From Candidatus Rokubacteria bacterium GWA2_70_23 (GTDB lineage Bacteria; Methylomirabilota; Methylomirabilia; Rokubacteriales; CSP1-6), in contig MGBT01000119.1 in NCBI GenBank assembly GCA_001788395.1, forward strand, positions 1 to 48,338: a stretch of DNA of 48,338 bases. The letters run 5' to 3'. Below are positions 14,722 to 21,890 of this stretch, piece after piece. Both the position numbers and the translations under genes were made by a program. The first letter of the stretch is position 1; each line of letters starts with the position of its first letter. The notes below the pieces were generated by a model. That model was not told the origin of the DNA, ran no database searches, and worked only from the letters and a program-made list of their open reading frames with translations.

Positions 14722-15464
14722 GGATCGACATCGTCACGCTGTTCCCGGGGGTGCTCGAAGGCGCCCTCGGCGAGTCGATCATGGGCCGCGCGCGGGCGCG
14801 CGGGCTCGTGGACGTCAGGGTCCACAACCTGCGGGAGCACGCGCAGGGCACGCATCAGGTGACGGACGATGCCCCCTTTGGCGGGGGCGGCGGCATGATC
14901 CTGAAACCCGAGCCGCTTGCGGCCTGCATCGGGACGCTCCGGACACCCGGCTCGTGGGTGATGCTGCTGGACCCGGCGGGACGGCGCTTCACGCAGGAGA
15001 TCGCGCGGGAGCTGGCGCGGCGTCCCCACCTGGTGCTGGTGTGCGGGCGGTACGAGGGCGTGGACGAGCGGGTGCGGGAGCGCCTGGTGGACGAGGAGCT
15101 GTCCATCGGGGACTACGTGCTCTCGGGCGGCGAGCCGGCGGCCCTCGTGGTGACGGACGCGGTGGTGCGGCTCTGTCCGGGCGTGCTCGGCCAGGAGTCG
15201 GCGCCGGAGCGGGACTCGTTCTCGCGCGGCCTGCTCGAGCACCCGCAGTACACGCGGCCGGAGCGGTTCGGTGAGTGGGCGGTGCCGCCCGTGCTCCTCT
15301 CGGGCGACCACGGGCGGATCGACGGGTGGCGGCGGCTCATGTCCGTGTGGCGGACGTGGCAGCGGAGGCGGGACCTGCTGGACACCGCCGATCTCTCGCC
15401 GGAAGAGCAGAAGTGGGTGGATGGTTTCAGCCAGGGCCGAACGCCCTCGGACTACATCACGTAA
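14718..15464 (+). CDS. trmD: tRNA (guanine-N1)-methyltransferase TrmD
   Basis: Methylates G37 of tRNAs to prevent +1 frameshifting. It has 248 residues and the SPOUT trefoil-knot fold. Visible motifs are DIVTLFPG, LREHAQGTHQVTDD, PFGGGGGMILKPEP, CGRYEGVDERV, and the knot region LSIGDYVLSGGEPAAL. GTG 14718 overlaps the rimM stop by four bases. The open frame continues upstream only as rimM shadow. rplS follows after 15 bases. Confidence 0.97.
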   Translation: MRIDIVTLFPGVLEGALGESIMGRARARGLVDVRVHNLREHAQGTHQVTDDAPFGGGGGMILKPEPLAACIGTLRTPGSWVMLLDPAGRRFTQEIARELARRPHLVLVCGRYEGVDERVRERLVDEELSIGDYVLSGGEPAALVVTDAVVRLCPGVLGQESAPERDSFSRGLLEHPQYTRPERFGEWAVPPVLLSGDHGRIDGWRRLMSVWRTWQRRRDLLDTADLSPEEQKWVDGFSQGRTPSDYIT

Positions 15465-15479
15465 GGAGTAGAGACGGAC

Positions 15480-15869
15480 ATGGAAGCGATCCGACTCATC
15501 GACGCGGCACAGCTGAAGAAGGACCGCGGGGGGTTCGCGCCCGGAGACACGGTGAAGGTGTCCGTGAAGGTGGTGGAAGGGGAGAAGGAGCGGCTGCAGG
15601 CCTTCGAGGGCGTGGTCATCCGGAAGCGGGGCGGCGGCGCCAGCGCCTCGTTCACCGTGCGGCGGATCTCGTACGGCGTGGGCGTGGAGCGCACCTTCCC
15701 GCTGCACTCGCCTCGGATCGACAAGATCCAGGTCATGAAGCGCGCAGTGGTCCGCCGCGCCAAGCTCTACTACCTCCGCCAGCTGGCCGGCAAGGCCGCC
15801 CGGCTCAAGGAGAAGCGCTTCGTCCACGTGCCGGCCTCGGGGGCCTCGGGGGAGACACCCTCGAGCTGA
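15480..15869 (+). CDS. rplS: Large ribosomal subunit protein bL19
   Basis: A 50S protein at the interface with the 30S subunit, 129 residues. It has [46 protein letters not shown] and [15 protein letters not shown]. The ATG is preceded by a good AAGGAG ribosome-binding site. The last ten residues (GASGGETPSS-like) are a small extension. rnhB follows closely. Confidence 0.97.
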   Translation: MEAIRLIDAAQLKKDRGGFAPGDTVKVSVKVVEGEKERLQAFEGVVIRKRGGGASASFTVRRISYGVGVERTFPLHSPRIDKIQVMKRAVVRRAKLYYLRQLAGKAARLKEKRFVHVPASGASGETPSS

Positions 15870-15942
15870 GGGCGGACCCACGGCCGCGCCGTATCGGTTC
15901 GAGCGAGAGGCCTGGCGCCGGGGCCTGACCCGGGTCGCGGGG

Positions 15943-16506
15943 GTGGACGAGGCCGGGCGAGGCCCGCTGGCGGGACCGGTGGTGGCCGCCGCGGTGATCC
16001 TGGCGCCGGGGAGTCCCATCGAGGGACTGGACGACTCGAAGCGTGTGGCGCCCGCCGAGCGGGAGCGGCTCTTCGACCTGATCCGGGAGCAGGCCGTGGC
16101 AGTCGGCGTGGGGACGGCGGACGTGGCGACCATCGACCGGGTCAATATCCTCGAGGCCACGCGGCTGGCCATGCGGGGGGCTCTCGCAGGGCTCGGGGTG
16201 GAGCCGGAACTGGTGCTGACCGATTACGTCACGCTACGGGACCTCGGGTGCCCGCAGCGGAATCTGGTGCGGGGCGATCGGCGCTCGGCCAGCGTGGCGG
16301 CCGCGTCGATCATCGCGAAGGTGACGCGGGATCGGATCATGGAGGCGCTGGATCGTGAGTATCCGGTGTACGGATTCGGCCGGCACAAGGGCTACCCGAC
16401 GCCCGCTCACCAGCGGGCCATCCTGGAGCACGGGCCCTGTCCCCTGCACCGCATGAGCTTTCGCGGGGTGGGGCGCCAGGGCGAGCTGTTCGAGGAACGG
16501 CAGTGA
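15943..16506 (+). CDS. rnhB: Ribonuclease HII
   Basis: Cleaves RNA in RNA-DNA hybrids and removes misincorporated ribonucleotides. The motif DEAGRGPLAGPVVAAAV holds the first catalytic Asp-Glu. The second Asp is in VLTDYVTL, and the third lies in the block SVAAASIIAKVTRDR. GYPTPAHQ and HRMSF are typical of the C-terminus. The first canonical start codon is this GTG, right at the active-site Asp, which leaves 187 residues. The 21 codons before it (AAPYRFEREAWRRGLTRVAG) look like normal family sequence but begin with ACG at 15880. The real start may be ACG, or the ATG may be mutated. Confidence 0.93.
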   Translation: MDEAGRGPLAGPVVAAAVILAPGSPIEGLDDSKRVAPAERERLFDLIREQAVAVGVGTADVATIDRVNILEATRLAMRGALAGLGVEPELVLTDYVTLRDLGCPQRNLVRGDRRSASVAAASIIAKVTRDRIMEALDREYPVYGFGRHKGYPTPAHQRAILEHGPCPLHRMSFRGVGRQGELFEERQ

Positions 16507-16538
16507 CGTTCGGTCTTGTGCTGATCAAGGAGTGACGC

Positions 16539-16919
16539 GTGCCTACCGACACTCGCAGAGCCACAGGGATCAAGGGGGAGGAGGAGGCGGCGCGCTTCCT
16601 GGCGCGCTGCGGGTATGCCATCCTGGACAAGAACGTCCGGACGAGGGAGGGCGAGATCGACCTCGTCGCCAGGGAGGGCAAGACCCTCGTCTTCGTCGAG
16701 GTCAAGACGCGCAAGGACCTCGCGGGCGATCCGCCCGAGGCGGCCGTGAACACGCGCAAGCAGAACCGGCTGGGGAAGCTGGCCCTCGGCTACCTGAAGC
16801 TCCGCCGGTTGCGGGAGATGCCGTGCCGCTTCGACGTCGTGGCGGTGATCGTGAACAACGAGGGCGGCGTCAAGGCGATTCGCCACATCCCCAACGCCTT
16901 CTCCGTCGCCGCGTGGTAG
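16539..16919 (+). CDS. yraN: YraN/UPF0102-family endonuclease-like protein
   Basis: A 126-residue protein of the UPF0102 family, predicted to have a restriction-endonuclease-like fold. The core is GxxGEEEAARFLARCGYAILDKN, then REGEIDLVAREG, then LVFVEVKTRK, which gives the E-D-ExK catalytic pattern. The biochemical role is poorly established. rnhB-yraN linkage is common and suggests DNA or RNA processing. The GTG start has an AAGGAG site seven bases upstream. Confidence 0.92.
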   Translation: MPTDTRRATGIKGEEEAARFLARCGYAILDKNVRTREGEIDLVAREGKTLVFVEVKTRKDLAGDPPEAAVNTRKQNRLGKLALGYLKLRRLREMPCRFDVVAVIVNNEGGVKAIRHIPNAFSVAAW

Positions 16920-16997
16920 GGCGAGTCGAGCCGCAGGCGAGGCGAGCGGACATGGGGATCCCCCGAGCGGAGCGAGGGAAGCGGGCGTGAGCAAGCC
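16919..16997 (+). repeat. Dispersed intergenic repeat, family R2, copy 2
   Basis: This block begins at the last base of the yraN stop and closely matches the rpsP-rimM spacer (GGCGAGTCGAGCCGCAGGCG, GGCGAGCGGACATGGGGATC, CCCCGAGCGGAGCGAGG, GGGCGTGAGCAAGCC). The core GGGGATCCCC is a perfect palindrome. No gene lies in the 120-base gap before the DapA-family gene. Confidence 0.75.
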
Positions 16998-17039
16998 GCG
17001 GTCAATGGACCGGCGGGCCGAGCGCATGGGAGAACACTC

Positions 17040-17969
17040 ATGACGAGCGACTTCCGTTTCCAGGGCTGCATGCCCGCCAACCTGCTGCCCTTCCGCGCCG
17101 ACCTCGAGATCGACGAGGCCGCTTACCGGAAGCATCTCCGCTGGCTCGCCGACGCCGCCGGCGTCACCGCCATCGTGGCCAATGGCCACGCGGCCGAGGT
17201 GTCCTCGCTCTCGCGCGAGGAGCGGAAGCGGGCGCTCGCCCTCGCGCTCGACGAGGTGGCGGGCAAGGTCCCGATCATCGCTGGCGTCTACGCCGACGGC
17301 ACCCGGGAGGCCATCGACCTGGCGCTGGAGGCGCGGGCCGCGGGCGCCGCCGGCCTCCTGGTCTTCCCCCCGACCATCTTCATGTGGGGGGCCCAGGTGA
17401 AGCCCGAGATGGTGCTCCGCCACTTCTCGGCCCTGGCCGACCGCGTGGATCTCCCCCTGATCGTCTTCGAGTACCCGCCCGCCTCGGGCATCGGCTACAG
17501 CCCCGAGACGCTCGCGGCCCTCTGCAAGATCCCCTCAGTGGTGGGCGTCAAGGACTGGTCCAACGACATCGTGTCGTATGAGAAGAACCTGAGGGCGCTG
17601 CGCGGCTCGGGGCGGCCCGTGGCCATGCTCTCCTCGTTCACCATGTCGCTCCTGGCCACCTTCCTCCTCGGCGCCGACGGCTGCATCTCGGGCATGGGCA
17701 GCGTGGCGGCCGACCTCCAGGCCGAGCTGTTCGCCGCCGTCCAGGCGGGCGACCTCGCCTCCGCCCGGCGGGTGAACGAGCGGCTGGCCCCGCTGGTGGG
17801 GGTCTTCTACGCGCCGCCCTTCGTGGACATGCACAACCGCATGAAGGAGGCGCTCGCCATCCTGGGGCGCCTCCCCGCTGCGCACGTGCGCCCGCCGCTG
17901 ACGCCGGTGTCCGACGAGGAGCGCCACCGCATCCGTCTGGCCCTGCGGGAGTCGGGACTCCTCTCCTGA
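17040..17969 (+). CDS. DapA-family lyase/dehydratase of unknown substrate
   Basis: A TIM-barrel aldolase of the dihydrodipicolinate synthase/N-acetylneuraminate lyase family, 309 residues. The Schiff-base Lys is in VVGVKDW and the proton-relay Tyr in VFEYPPASG. The motif that is GTTGE in true DapA reads NGHAAE here, and lysine-pathway neighbours are absent. It is therefore probably a catabolic member acting on a keto-acid rather than lysine synthesis. The ATG follows a GGGAG site. The downstream region is degraded, so the gene may once have belonged to a catabolic cluster. Confidence 0.85.
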   Translation: MTSDFRFQGCMPANLLPFRADLEIDEAAYRKHLRWLADAAGVTAIVANGHAAEVSSLSREERKRALALALDEVAGKVPIIAGVYADGTREAIDLALEARAAGAAGLLVFPPTIFMWGAQVKPEMVLRHFSALADRVDLPLIVFEYPPASGIGYSPETLAALCKIPSVVGVKDWSNDIVSYEKNLRALRGSGRPVAMLSSFTMSLLATFLLGADGCISGMGSVAADLQAELFAAVQAGDLASARRVNERLAPLVGVFYAPPFVDMHNRMKEALAILGRLPAAHVRPPLTPVSDEERHRIRLALRESGLLS

Positions 17970-18053
17970 CAACGCGAGCGGCGAGTCCATCTCGCCGGGC
18001 CCGCTCATGGGCAGGCTTGAACCCCGACGCCTCGGGCCATCAGAACTGCCAAT

Positions 18054-18289
18054 ATGAAGACTATTGCAGTCACCATCGACGAGGGCACCCTGCAGCTCCT
18101 CGACGAGCTGGCTGCGGCCTCCCCGCGCCGCCGCAGCCGCTCCGTCCTGGTGCGCGCCGCGGTCAGGGACTTCGTGGAGCGGGGCGGCAGCGCGCCGTCG
18201 AGGAGCGCGAGAGCGCCATCCTCCGCCGGCACAAGGCCCGCCTCGCGCGCCAGGCCAAGGCCTCGCTCGCCGGGCAAGCGCGCGCGTGA
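18054..18289 (+). pseudogene. Frameshifted ribbon-helix-helix (CopG/MetJ-like) antitoxin
   Basis: The N-terminal 43 codons from ATG 18054 read as a ribbon-helix-helix DNA-binding protein (MKTIAVTIDEGTLQLLDELA, then RSVLVRAAVRDFVER). The expected C-terminus (RAVEERESAILRRHKARLA, ending AGQARA) continues in another frame from about 18195 to the TGA at 18287-18289. The frame change falls in the G-rich stretch at about 18178-18195. A single-base indel explains it, either a real mutation or an assembly error. It overlaps the toxin remnant by four bases (GTGA), the usual antitoxin-toxin coupling. Confidence 0.6.
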
Positions 18290-18395
18290 GACGTGGGGAG
18301 ATCTGACCCAGCTCGTGGCCGCGCTCTCGCCAGCGAAGCTCCACGAGCTGAATCCGGCGCTGGCGGCGGCGCTCGACTTGCCGGCGGCGCGGTGA
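18286..18395 (+). pseudogene. MazF/PemK-like toxin remnant with internal deletion
   Basis: GTG 18286 starts MRRGEI, the hallmark opening of MazF/PemK toxins (MRRGEIW), but a TGA follows at once (18304-18306). From there another frame reads LTQLVAALSPAKLHELNPAL and ends with ALDLPAAR at the stop 18393-18395. That resembles the last helix of MazF-like toxins. About 70 middle codons, which would hold the catalytic residues, are missing, so no active toxin is made. The assignment rests on short motifs and on its place after a ribbon-helix-helix gene. Confidence 0.5.
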
Positions 18396-18584
18396 CGCCC
18401 GCCGATCGCAGCAAGCTCCACAAGCAACGAGCATCACCCGAGCCGGGAAAGCGGGAGGCGGCGTGGCAGGGCGATCGGGCGAGGCCGGTCGGAAGCTGAA
18501 GAGGCCGACGCCAGATGGCGGCGGCCACGCCATTTCGTCGACGTCAACTGCGCCGCGATCCCCGACACGCTGCTCGAGGCCGAG

Positions 18585-21446
18585 ATGTTCGGCTTCGAGC
18601 GAGGCGCCTTCACCGACGCGCGCCAGGCCAAGCCAGGCCTGTTCCAGACCGCGCACCGGGGCACGATCTTCCTCGACGAGGTCGGTCTGCTGCCCGAGGG
18701 GCTTCAGGGGAAGCTGCTCAAGGTCATCGAGGAGCAGTCGGTCCGGCGGCTCGGAGGCACGCGCAGCGAGCCGGTCGACGTGTGGATCCTGGCCGCCACC
18801 AGCGGGACACGCACCGCGGCGACCCTCCGAGAGGACCTCTATCACCGCCTCGCAGTGGTGACGCTCTGGCAGCCGCCGCTCCGCGAGCGCGGCGAGGACG
18901 TGGTGCTGCTCGCCGAGCGCTTCCTCGCGCGAGCCTGCGCCGACTACGGGCTGCCCACCAAGAGGCTGGCCCCCGACGCCCGCCACGCATTGCTCGCCCA
19001 CGCGTGGCCCGGCAACGTGCGGGAGCTCATGAACGTCATGGAACGCGTCGCGCTGCTCTCGTCGGCGACGACCGTGACGGCCGGGACCCTCGGCTTGCCG
19101 CCGCCGGTCTCCGAGACACCCCGCGTTGGCAGTCGCTGGCTTCCGGCGCCGGATCGCGAGGGCCCGACGGCCGAGCGTCTCCTCCAGGCTCTGCGCGAGA
19201 CCGGCTGGAATGTCTCCCGCGCGGCGGCCAGGCTCACGACGACCCGGAGCACCGTCCGCTATCACCTCCGCAAGCCCGGCCTCCGGCCCGACGCCTCGCC
19301 GCCGCCCGTGCCCGCCGAGGTGCCCCGGGCTCCCGGGGACGCTCCAGAGACGGCGCGTCCCCGCTGGGAGACGCGCCACATCACGCTCCTCCCGGTGCTG
19401 CTCGGGGCCATTGACAGCCCCACCGACCCCATCGAGACGACCCCGATCGTTCACGCGCTGGTCGGCAAGGTGGAGAGCTTTGGCGGACGGGTCGAGGACG
19501 TCAGCGCCCGGGGGCTGGTCGCGGCCTTCGGCCTCGAGCCGGACGAGGACGCGCCCTGGCGCGCCGCCCAGGCCGCGATGGCCATCAGGAAGGTCGTCGA
19601 GCGCTCCACGGACGTGGCCTCGGCGCCTGTCCCCGTCAGGATCGGCATACACGGCGGACGCTTCAGGATCATCCGACTGGCGGCGGCGACGGCCATCGAC
19701 CTCGACGACAAGACCGAGGCGTGGGACCTCCTCGACGGACTCGTGAGCCCGGCCGGGCCGAACGCCATCCGGATCAGCCAGGCCGTCGCGCCCTTCCTCG
19801 AGCGCCGCTTCGAGCTGGCCGCCGCGCCCGACATCGGCGAGGTCCGCACCTACCGCCTGGCCGGGCAGGACCGCCCGGGATTCACGCTCGGAGGACGCAT
19901 CACGCGCTACGTCGGCCGGCGCAGCGAGCGCGAGATGCTTCTGGCCCGACTGGCCCAGGCCAGGACCGGGCGGGGCCAGGTCGTCGCGATCGCGGGCGAG
20001 GCCGGCATCGGCAAGTCGCGCCTCCTGTTCGAGTTCAGACAGCAGGTCGTGGGGGAGGCGGTGACGTGTCTCGAGGGCCGCTGCCTGTCGTACGGGAGCG
20101 GCGTCGCCTATCTGCCGGTGCTCGATCTGCTTCGCGGCGTGTGCGGGATCACCGAGGCGGACGGCCTGGCGGTGATCCCCGAGAAGGTCCGGGCCCATCT
20201 GACCGCGCTCCGAATCGATCCCGCAGGCGTGCTCCCGCTCCTGCTGAATCTCCTTTCCCTGCGAGAGGGGACGGAATCCCTCGCCGGCCTCACTCCCGAC
20301 GCGATCAAGGTCCGGACCTTCGAGGCCCTGCGGGAGCTGCTCGTCCGCGCCGGTGAGTCTCGGCCCAGTGTCGTCATCGTCGAAGATCTGCACTGGATTG
20401 ACGGTATCTCCGAGGAATTCATCGCCTCGCTGGTCGAGGGCGTGCCCGCTTCCGCGATCCTGCTCCTCGTCACCTACCGCTCGGGCTACCGGCCGCGGTG
20501 GATCAACAAGTCCTACGTGAGCCAGGTCGCGCTGCTGCCGCTCTCGCCCGACGAGAGCCTCCAAGTCGTCAGTGGCGTGCTGCAGCGCAAGACCGTGCCC
20601 GAGGCCCTGGCTCGGCTCGTCCTCGCCAAGGCGGATGGGAACCCCTTGTTCATCGAGGAGCTGGCGCGGGCGGTCGCCCCGGATGCGGAGCTGACGGCAT
20701 CGGCCGTGGTCCCGGACACCGTGCAGGGCTTGCTGATGAGGCGGTCGCCCGCGCCAGGGAAGCGCGGGAGACCGCCGAGGCGCGCGGCCACCCTTACAGC
20801 CAGGTCATGGCGGCGTGGGGCTTCGGGTACTGCCAGCTGGCGAGGGGTCGGATCGCCCCAGCGATCTCGGCGTTCGAGGAGAGCCTTGCTCTGTGCCGCA
20901 CCTCGAGCAACATCCACTGGGCGCCCCGCGTCGCCGCAAGCCTGGGCTACGCCTACGCGCTGGCCGGACGAGTCGACGAGGGCCTGCCGCTTCTCGAGCG
21001 AGGGACCTCGGAGGCCGATCGGATCGGGCTTCGTGCGTGCTCCCCGCTGCTCATCGCGTGGCTCGGCGAAGCGTATCGGGCCGCCGGCCGGGGGCGCCAC
21101 GCCGCGGAGGCGGCGCGGCGGGCCGTCGATCGCGCGCGACGCCAGGGCGAGCGAGGGTACGAGGCGTACGCGCTGCGCCTGCTCGCCGAGATCGAGCAGA
21201 GTGAGGAGCAATACCGTGAGGCGATCGAGCTGGCCGAGACTCTCGGGATGCGCCCCCTTCTCGGCCGCTGTCACCTCGGCCTCAGCCGCCTCCTCGAGGG
21301 GAGGGGACACGACAGCCAGGCCGAGCAGCATGCGGGCAGCGCGAGACGACTCTTCGCCGACCTCGGCTTCGAGTCCTGGCCGGCCCGCTGGTAGGAACCC
21401 GGCGCCTTCCTGGCGCGGGCGGAACGATCAGCCGACCGCACCATGA
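18585..21446 (+). CDS. Chimeric sigma54-activator / cyclase-like / STAND ATPase protein (damaged)
   Basis: A 953-codon frame. Residues 1-165 match the second half of a sigma54-activator AAA+ domain (GAFTDA in place of GAFTGA, TIFLDEVGLLP, LREDLYHRL, HAWPGNVREL). Homology begins before the ATG at about 18531 (FVDVNCAAIPDTLLE), but the Walker A half is missing. A Fis-type helix-turn-helix lies near 195-230. A class III cyclase-like domain (about 263-428: GLVAAFGLEPDEDAPWRAA) lacks the metal-binding Asp motif. A STAND-type ATPase follows with Walker A GEAGIGKSRL (about 469) and Walker B VVIVEDLHWID (about 595). After QGLLM (about 718) the frame is unrelated to the family, whose TPR tail continues in another frame. 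It is probably not functional as written. Confidence 0.65.
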   Translation: MFGFERGAFTDARQAKPGLFQTAHRGTIFLDEVGLLPEGLQGKLLKVIEEQSVRRLGGTRSEPVDVWILAATSGTRTAATLREDLYHRLAVVTLWQPPLRERGEDVVLLAERFLARACADYGLPTKRLAPDARHALLAHAWPGNVRELMNVMERVALLSSATTVTAGTLGLPPPVSETPRVGSRWLPAPDREGPTAERLLQALRETGWNVSRAAARLTTTRSTVRYHLRKPGLRPDASPPPVPAEVPRAPGDAPETARPRWETRHITLLPVLLGAIDSPTDPIETTPIVHALVGKVESFGGRVEDVSARGLVAAFGLEPDEDAPWRAAQAAMAIRKVVERSTDVASAPVPVRIGIHGGRFRIIRLAAATAIDLDDKTEAWDLLDGLVSPAGPNAIRISQAVAPFLERRFELAAAPDIGEVRTYRLAGQDRPGFTLGGRITRYVGRRSEREMLLARLAQARTGRGQVVAIAGEAGIGKSRLLFEFRQQVVGEAVTCLEGRCLSYGSGVAYLPVLDLLRGVCGITEADGLAVIPEKVRAHLTALRIDPAGVLPLLLNLLSLREGTESLAGLTPDAIKVRTFEALRELLVRAGESRPSVVIVEDLHWIDGISEEFIASLVEGVPASAILLLVTYRSGYRPRWINKSYVSQVALLPLSPDESLQVVSGVLQRKTVPEALARLVLAKADGNPLFIEELARAVAPDAELTASAVVPDTVQGLLMRRSPAPGKRGRPPRRAATLTARSWRRGASGTASWRGVGSPQRSRRSRRALLCAAPRATSTGRPASPQAWATPTRWPDESTRACRFSSEGPRRPIGSGFVRAPRCSSRGSAKRIGPPAGGATPRRRRGGPSIARDARASEGTRRTRCACSPRSSRVRSNTVRRSSWPRLSGCAPFSAAVTSASAASSRGGDTTARPSSMRAARDDSSPTSASSPGRPAGRNPAPSWRGRNDQPTAP
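20731..21394 (+). pseudogene. Out-of-frame TPR tail of the chimeric ATPase
   Basis: From about 20731 the frame shifted by two bases reads ADEAVARAREARETAEARGH and continues through TPR-like helices (GYCQLARGRIAPAISAFEES, SLGYAYALAGRVDEGLPLL, LGEAYRAAGR) to a TAG at 21392-21394 after FADLGFESWPARW. This is the normal C-terminal end of the STAND/TPR family to which the upstream ATPase belongs. The ATPase C-terminal part and the first TPRs, about 200-300 residues in relatives, are missing at the junction. The cause is a deletion with frame change at 20731-20745. Confidence 0.65.
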
Positions 21447-21531
21447 TTCCAGCTCCGGATCGCTGCCGTCACGCGCTCGGGCGTGAGCGGCACGCTGCGT
21501 CGGCGGGCCCCGATGGCGATGAGGCCAAGAT
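21428..21531 (-). pseudogene. Truncated C-terminal gene fragment
   Basis: On the minus strand 34 codons (LIAIGARRRSVPLTPERVTA and onward) end at a TGA (21428-21430). The fragment begins abruptly where the 19-bp inverted repeat starts. The VPLTPERVTAAIR pattern resembles the very end of large molybdopterin-binding xanthine/aldehyde dehydrogenase subunits (LPLTPExVLxAI), but it is too short for a firm call. It looks like a gene cut by the adjacent element. Confidence 0.35.
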
Positions 21532-21632
21532 CCATAACTCCGCTCTAAGGTCGGTTCCCACGAGGGAGAGCGACTCGCCTAGCGGGCGAATCATGCTACC
21601 TCGGGCGGGGAGCCCTTAGAGCGGAGTTATGG
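21532..21632. mobile_element. 101-bp element with perfect 19-bp inverted ends
   Basis: The left arm 21532-21550 (CCATAACTCCGCTCTAAGG) and right arm 21614-21632 are perfect reverse complements separated by 63 bases. The interior has a smaller palindrome (TCGCC-TAGCG-GGCGA) and nearly complementary GGTTCCC / GGGGAGCC next to the arms, so the whole element can fold. It is flanked on one side by the cut minus-strand fragment and on the other by a cut DinB-like gene. It has no coding capacity. A MITE-like or IS-derived remnant is the best reading. An imperfect terminator-like structure is the alternative. Confidence 0.5.
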
Positions 21633-21820
21633 AAGATGAGGGCCCGTTGACAGGCCCGCTGCTCCGCCGGCTGCCCGAGGAGGCCTGGCAGCGCAAGGGG
21701 CGTCACACGGAGTCGGGCGCCTTGGGTGTGCTGGACTGGCTGGAGATCTACGCCGAGCACCTCGAGGGCCACAGCCGGCAGATCGAGCAGAACGTCGCGG
21801 CGGGGCGCGCGCGCCCGCGT
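21629..21820 (+). pseudogene. C-terminal fragment of a DinB-like protein
   Basis: Starting at an ATG inside the right arm of the inverted repeat, the frame reads LLRRLPEEAWQRKGRHTESG and then LGVLDWLEIYAEHLEGHSRQ. This is the C-terminal end of the DinB/YfiT four-helix metal-binding superfamily, with the two His of the H..(x)..H..QI motif. The N-terminal two thirds are missing, and the natural stop is lost in the low-complexity stretch GRARPREG. It is not expected to be functional. Confidence 0.5.
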
Positions 21821-21828
21821 GAGGGCGC

Positions 21829-21858
21829 TTGCGCCAGGCCTGACGCTTGGGGTATAAG
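21829..21858 (+). promoter_or_regulatory. Possible promoter of the aminotransferase-Liv operon
   Basis: TATAAG (21853-21858) matches the -10 consensus at five of six positions. TTGCGC (21829-21834) is a weak -35 at 18-base spacing and lies inside a GGCGC-TT-GCGCC hairpin. The predicted start near 21865 gives a leader of about 25 bases before the ATG at 21891. Confidence 0.4.
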
Positions 21859-21890
21859 GGTCCTACCGTTTCGCCCTTCAACGAGCTCAG

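Noticed and set aside
18585-19090. A functional sigma54 activator at this locus
   Set aside because: The Walker A half is missing and GAFTGA reads GAFTDA, so it cannot act as a normal activator. Only PilR (46570-47964) is intact.
19370-19870. An active adenylate or guanylate cyclase
   Set aside because: The segment resembles the class III cyclase fold (GLVAAFGLEP region) but lacks the metal-binding FxDIxG Asp motif and has only a cyclase-like role at best.
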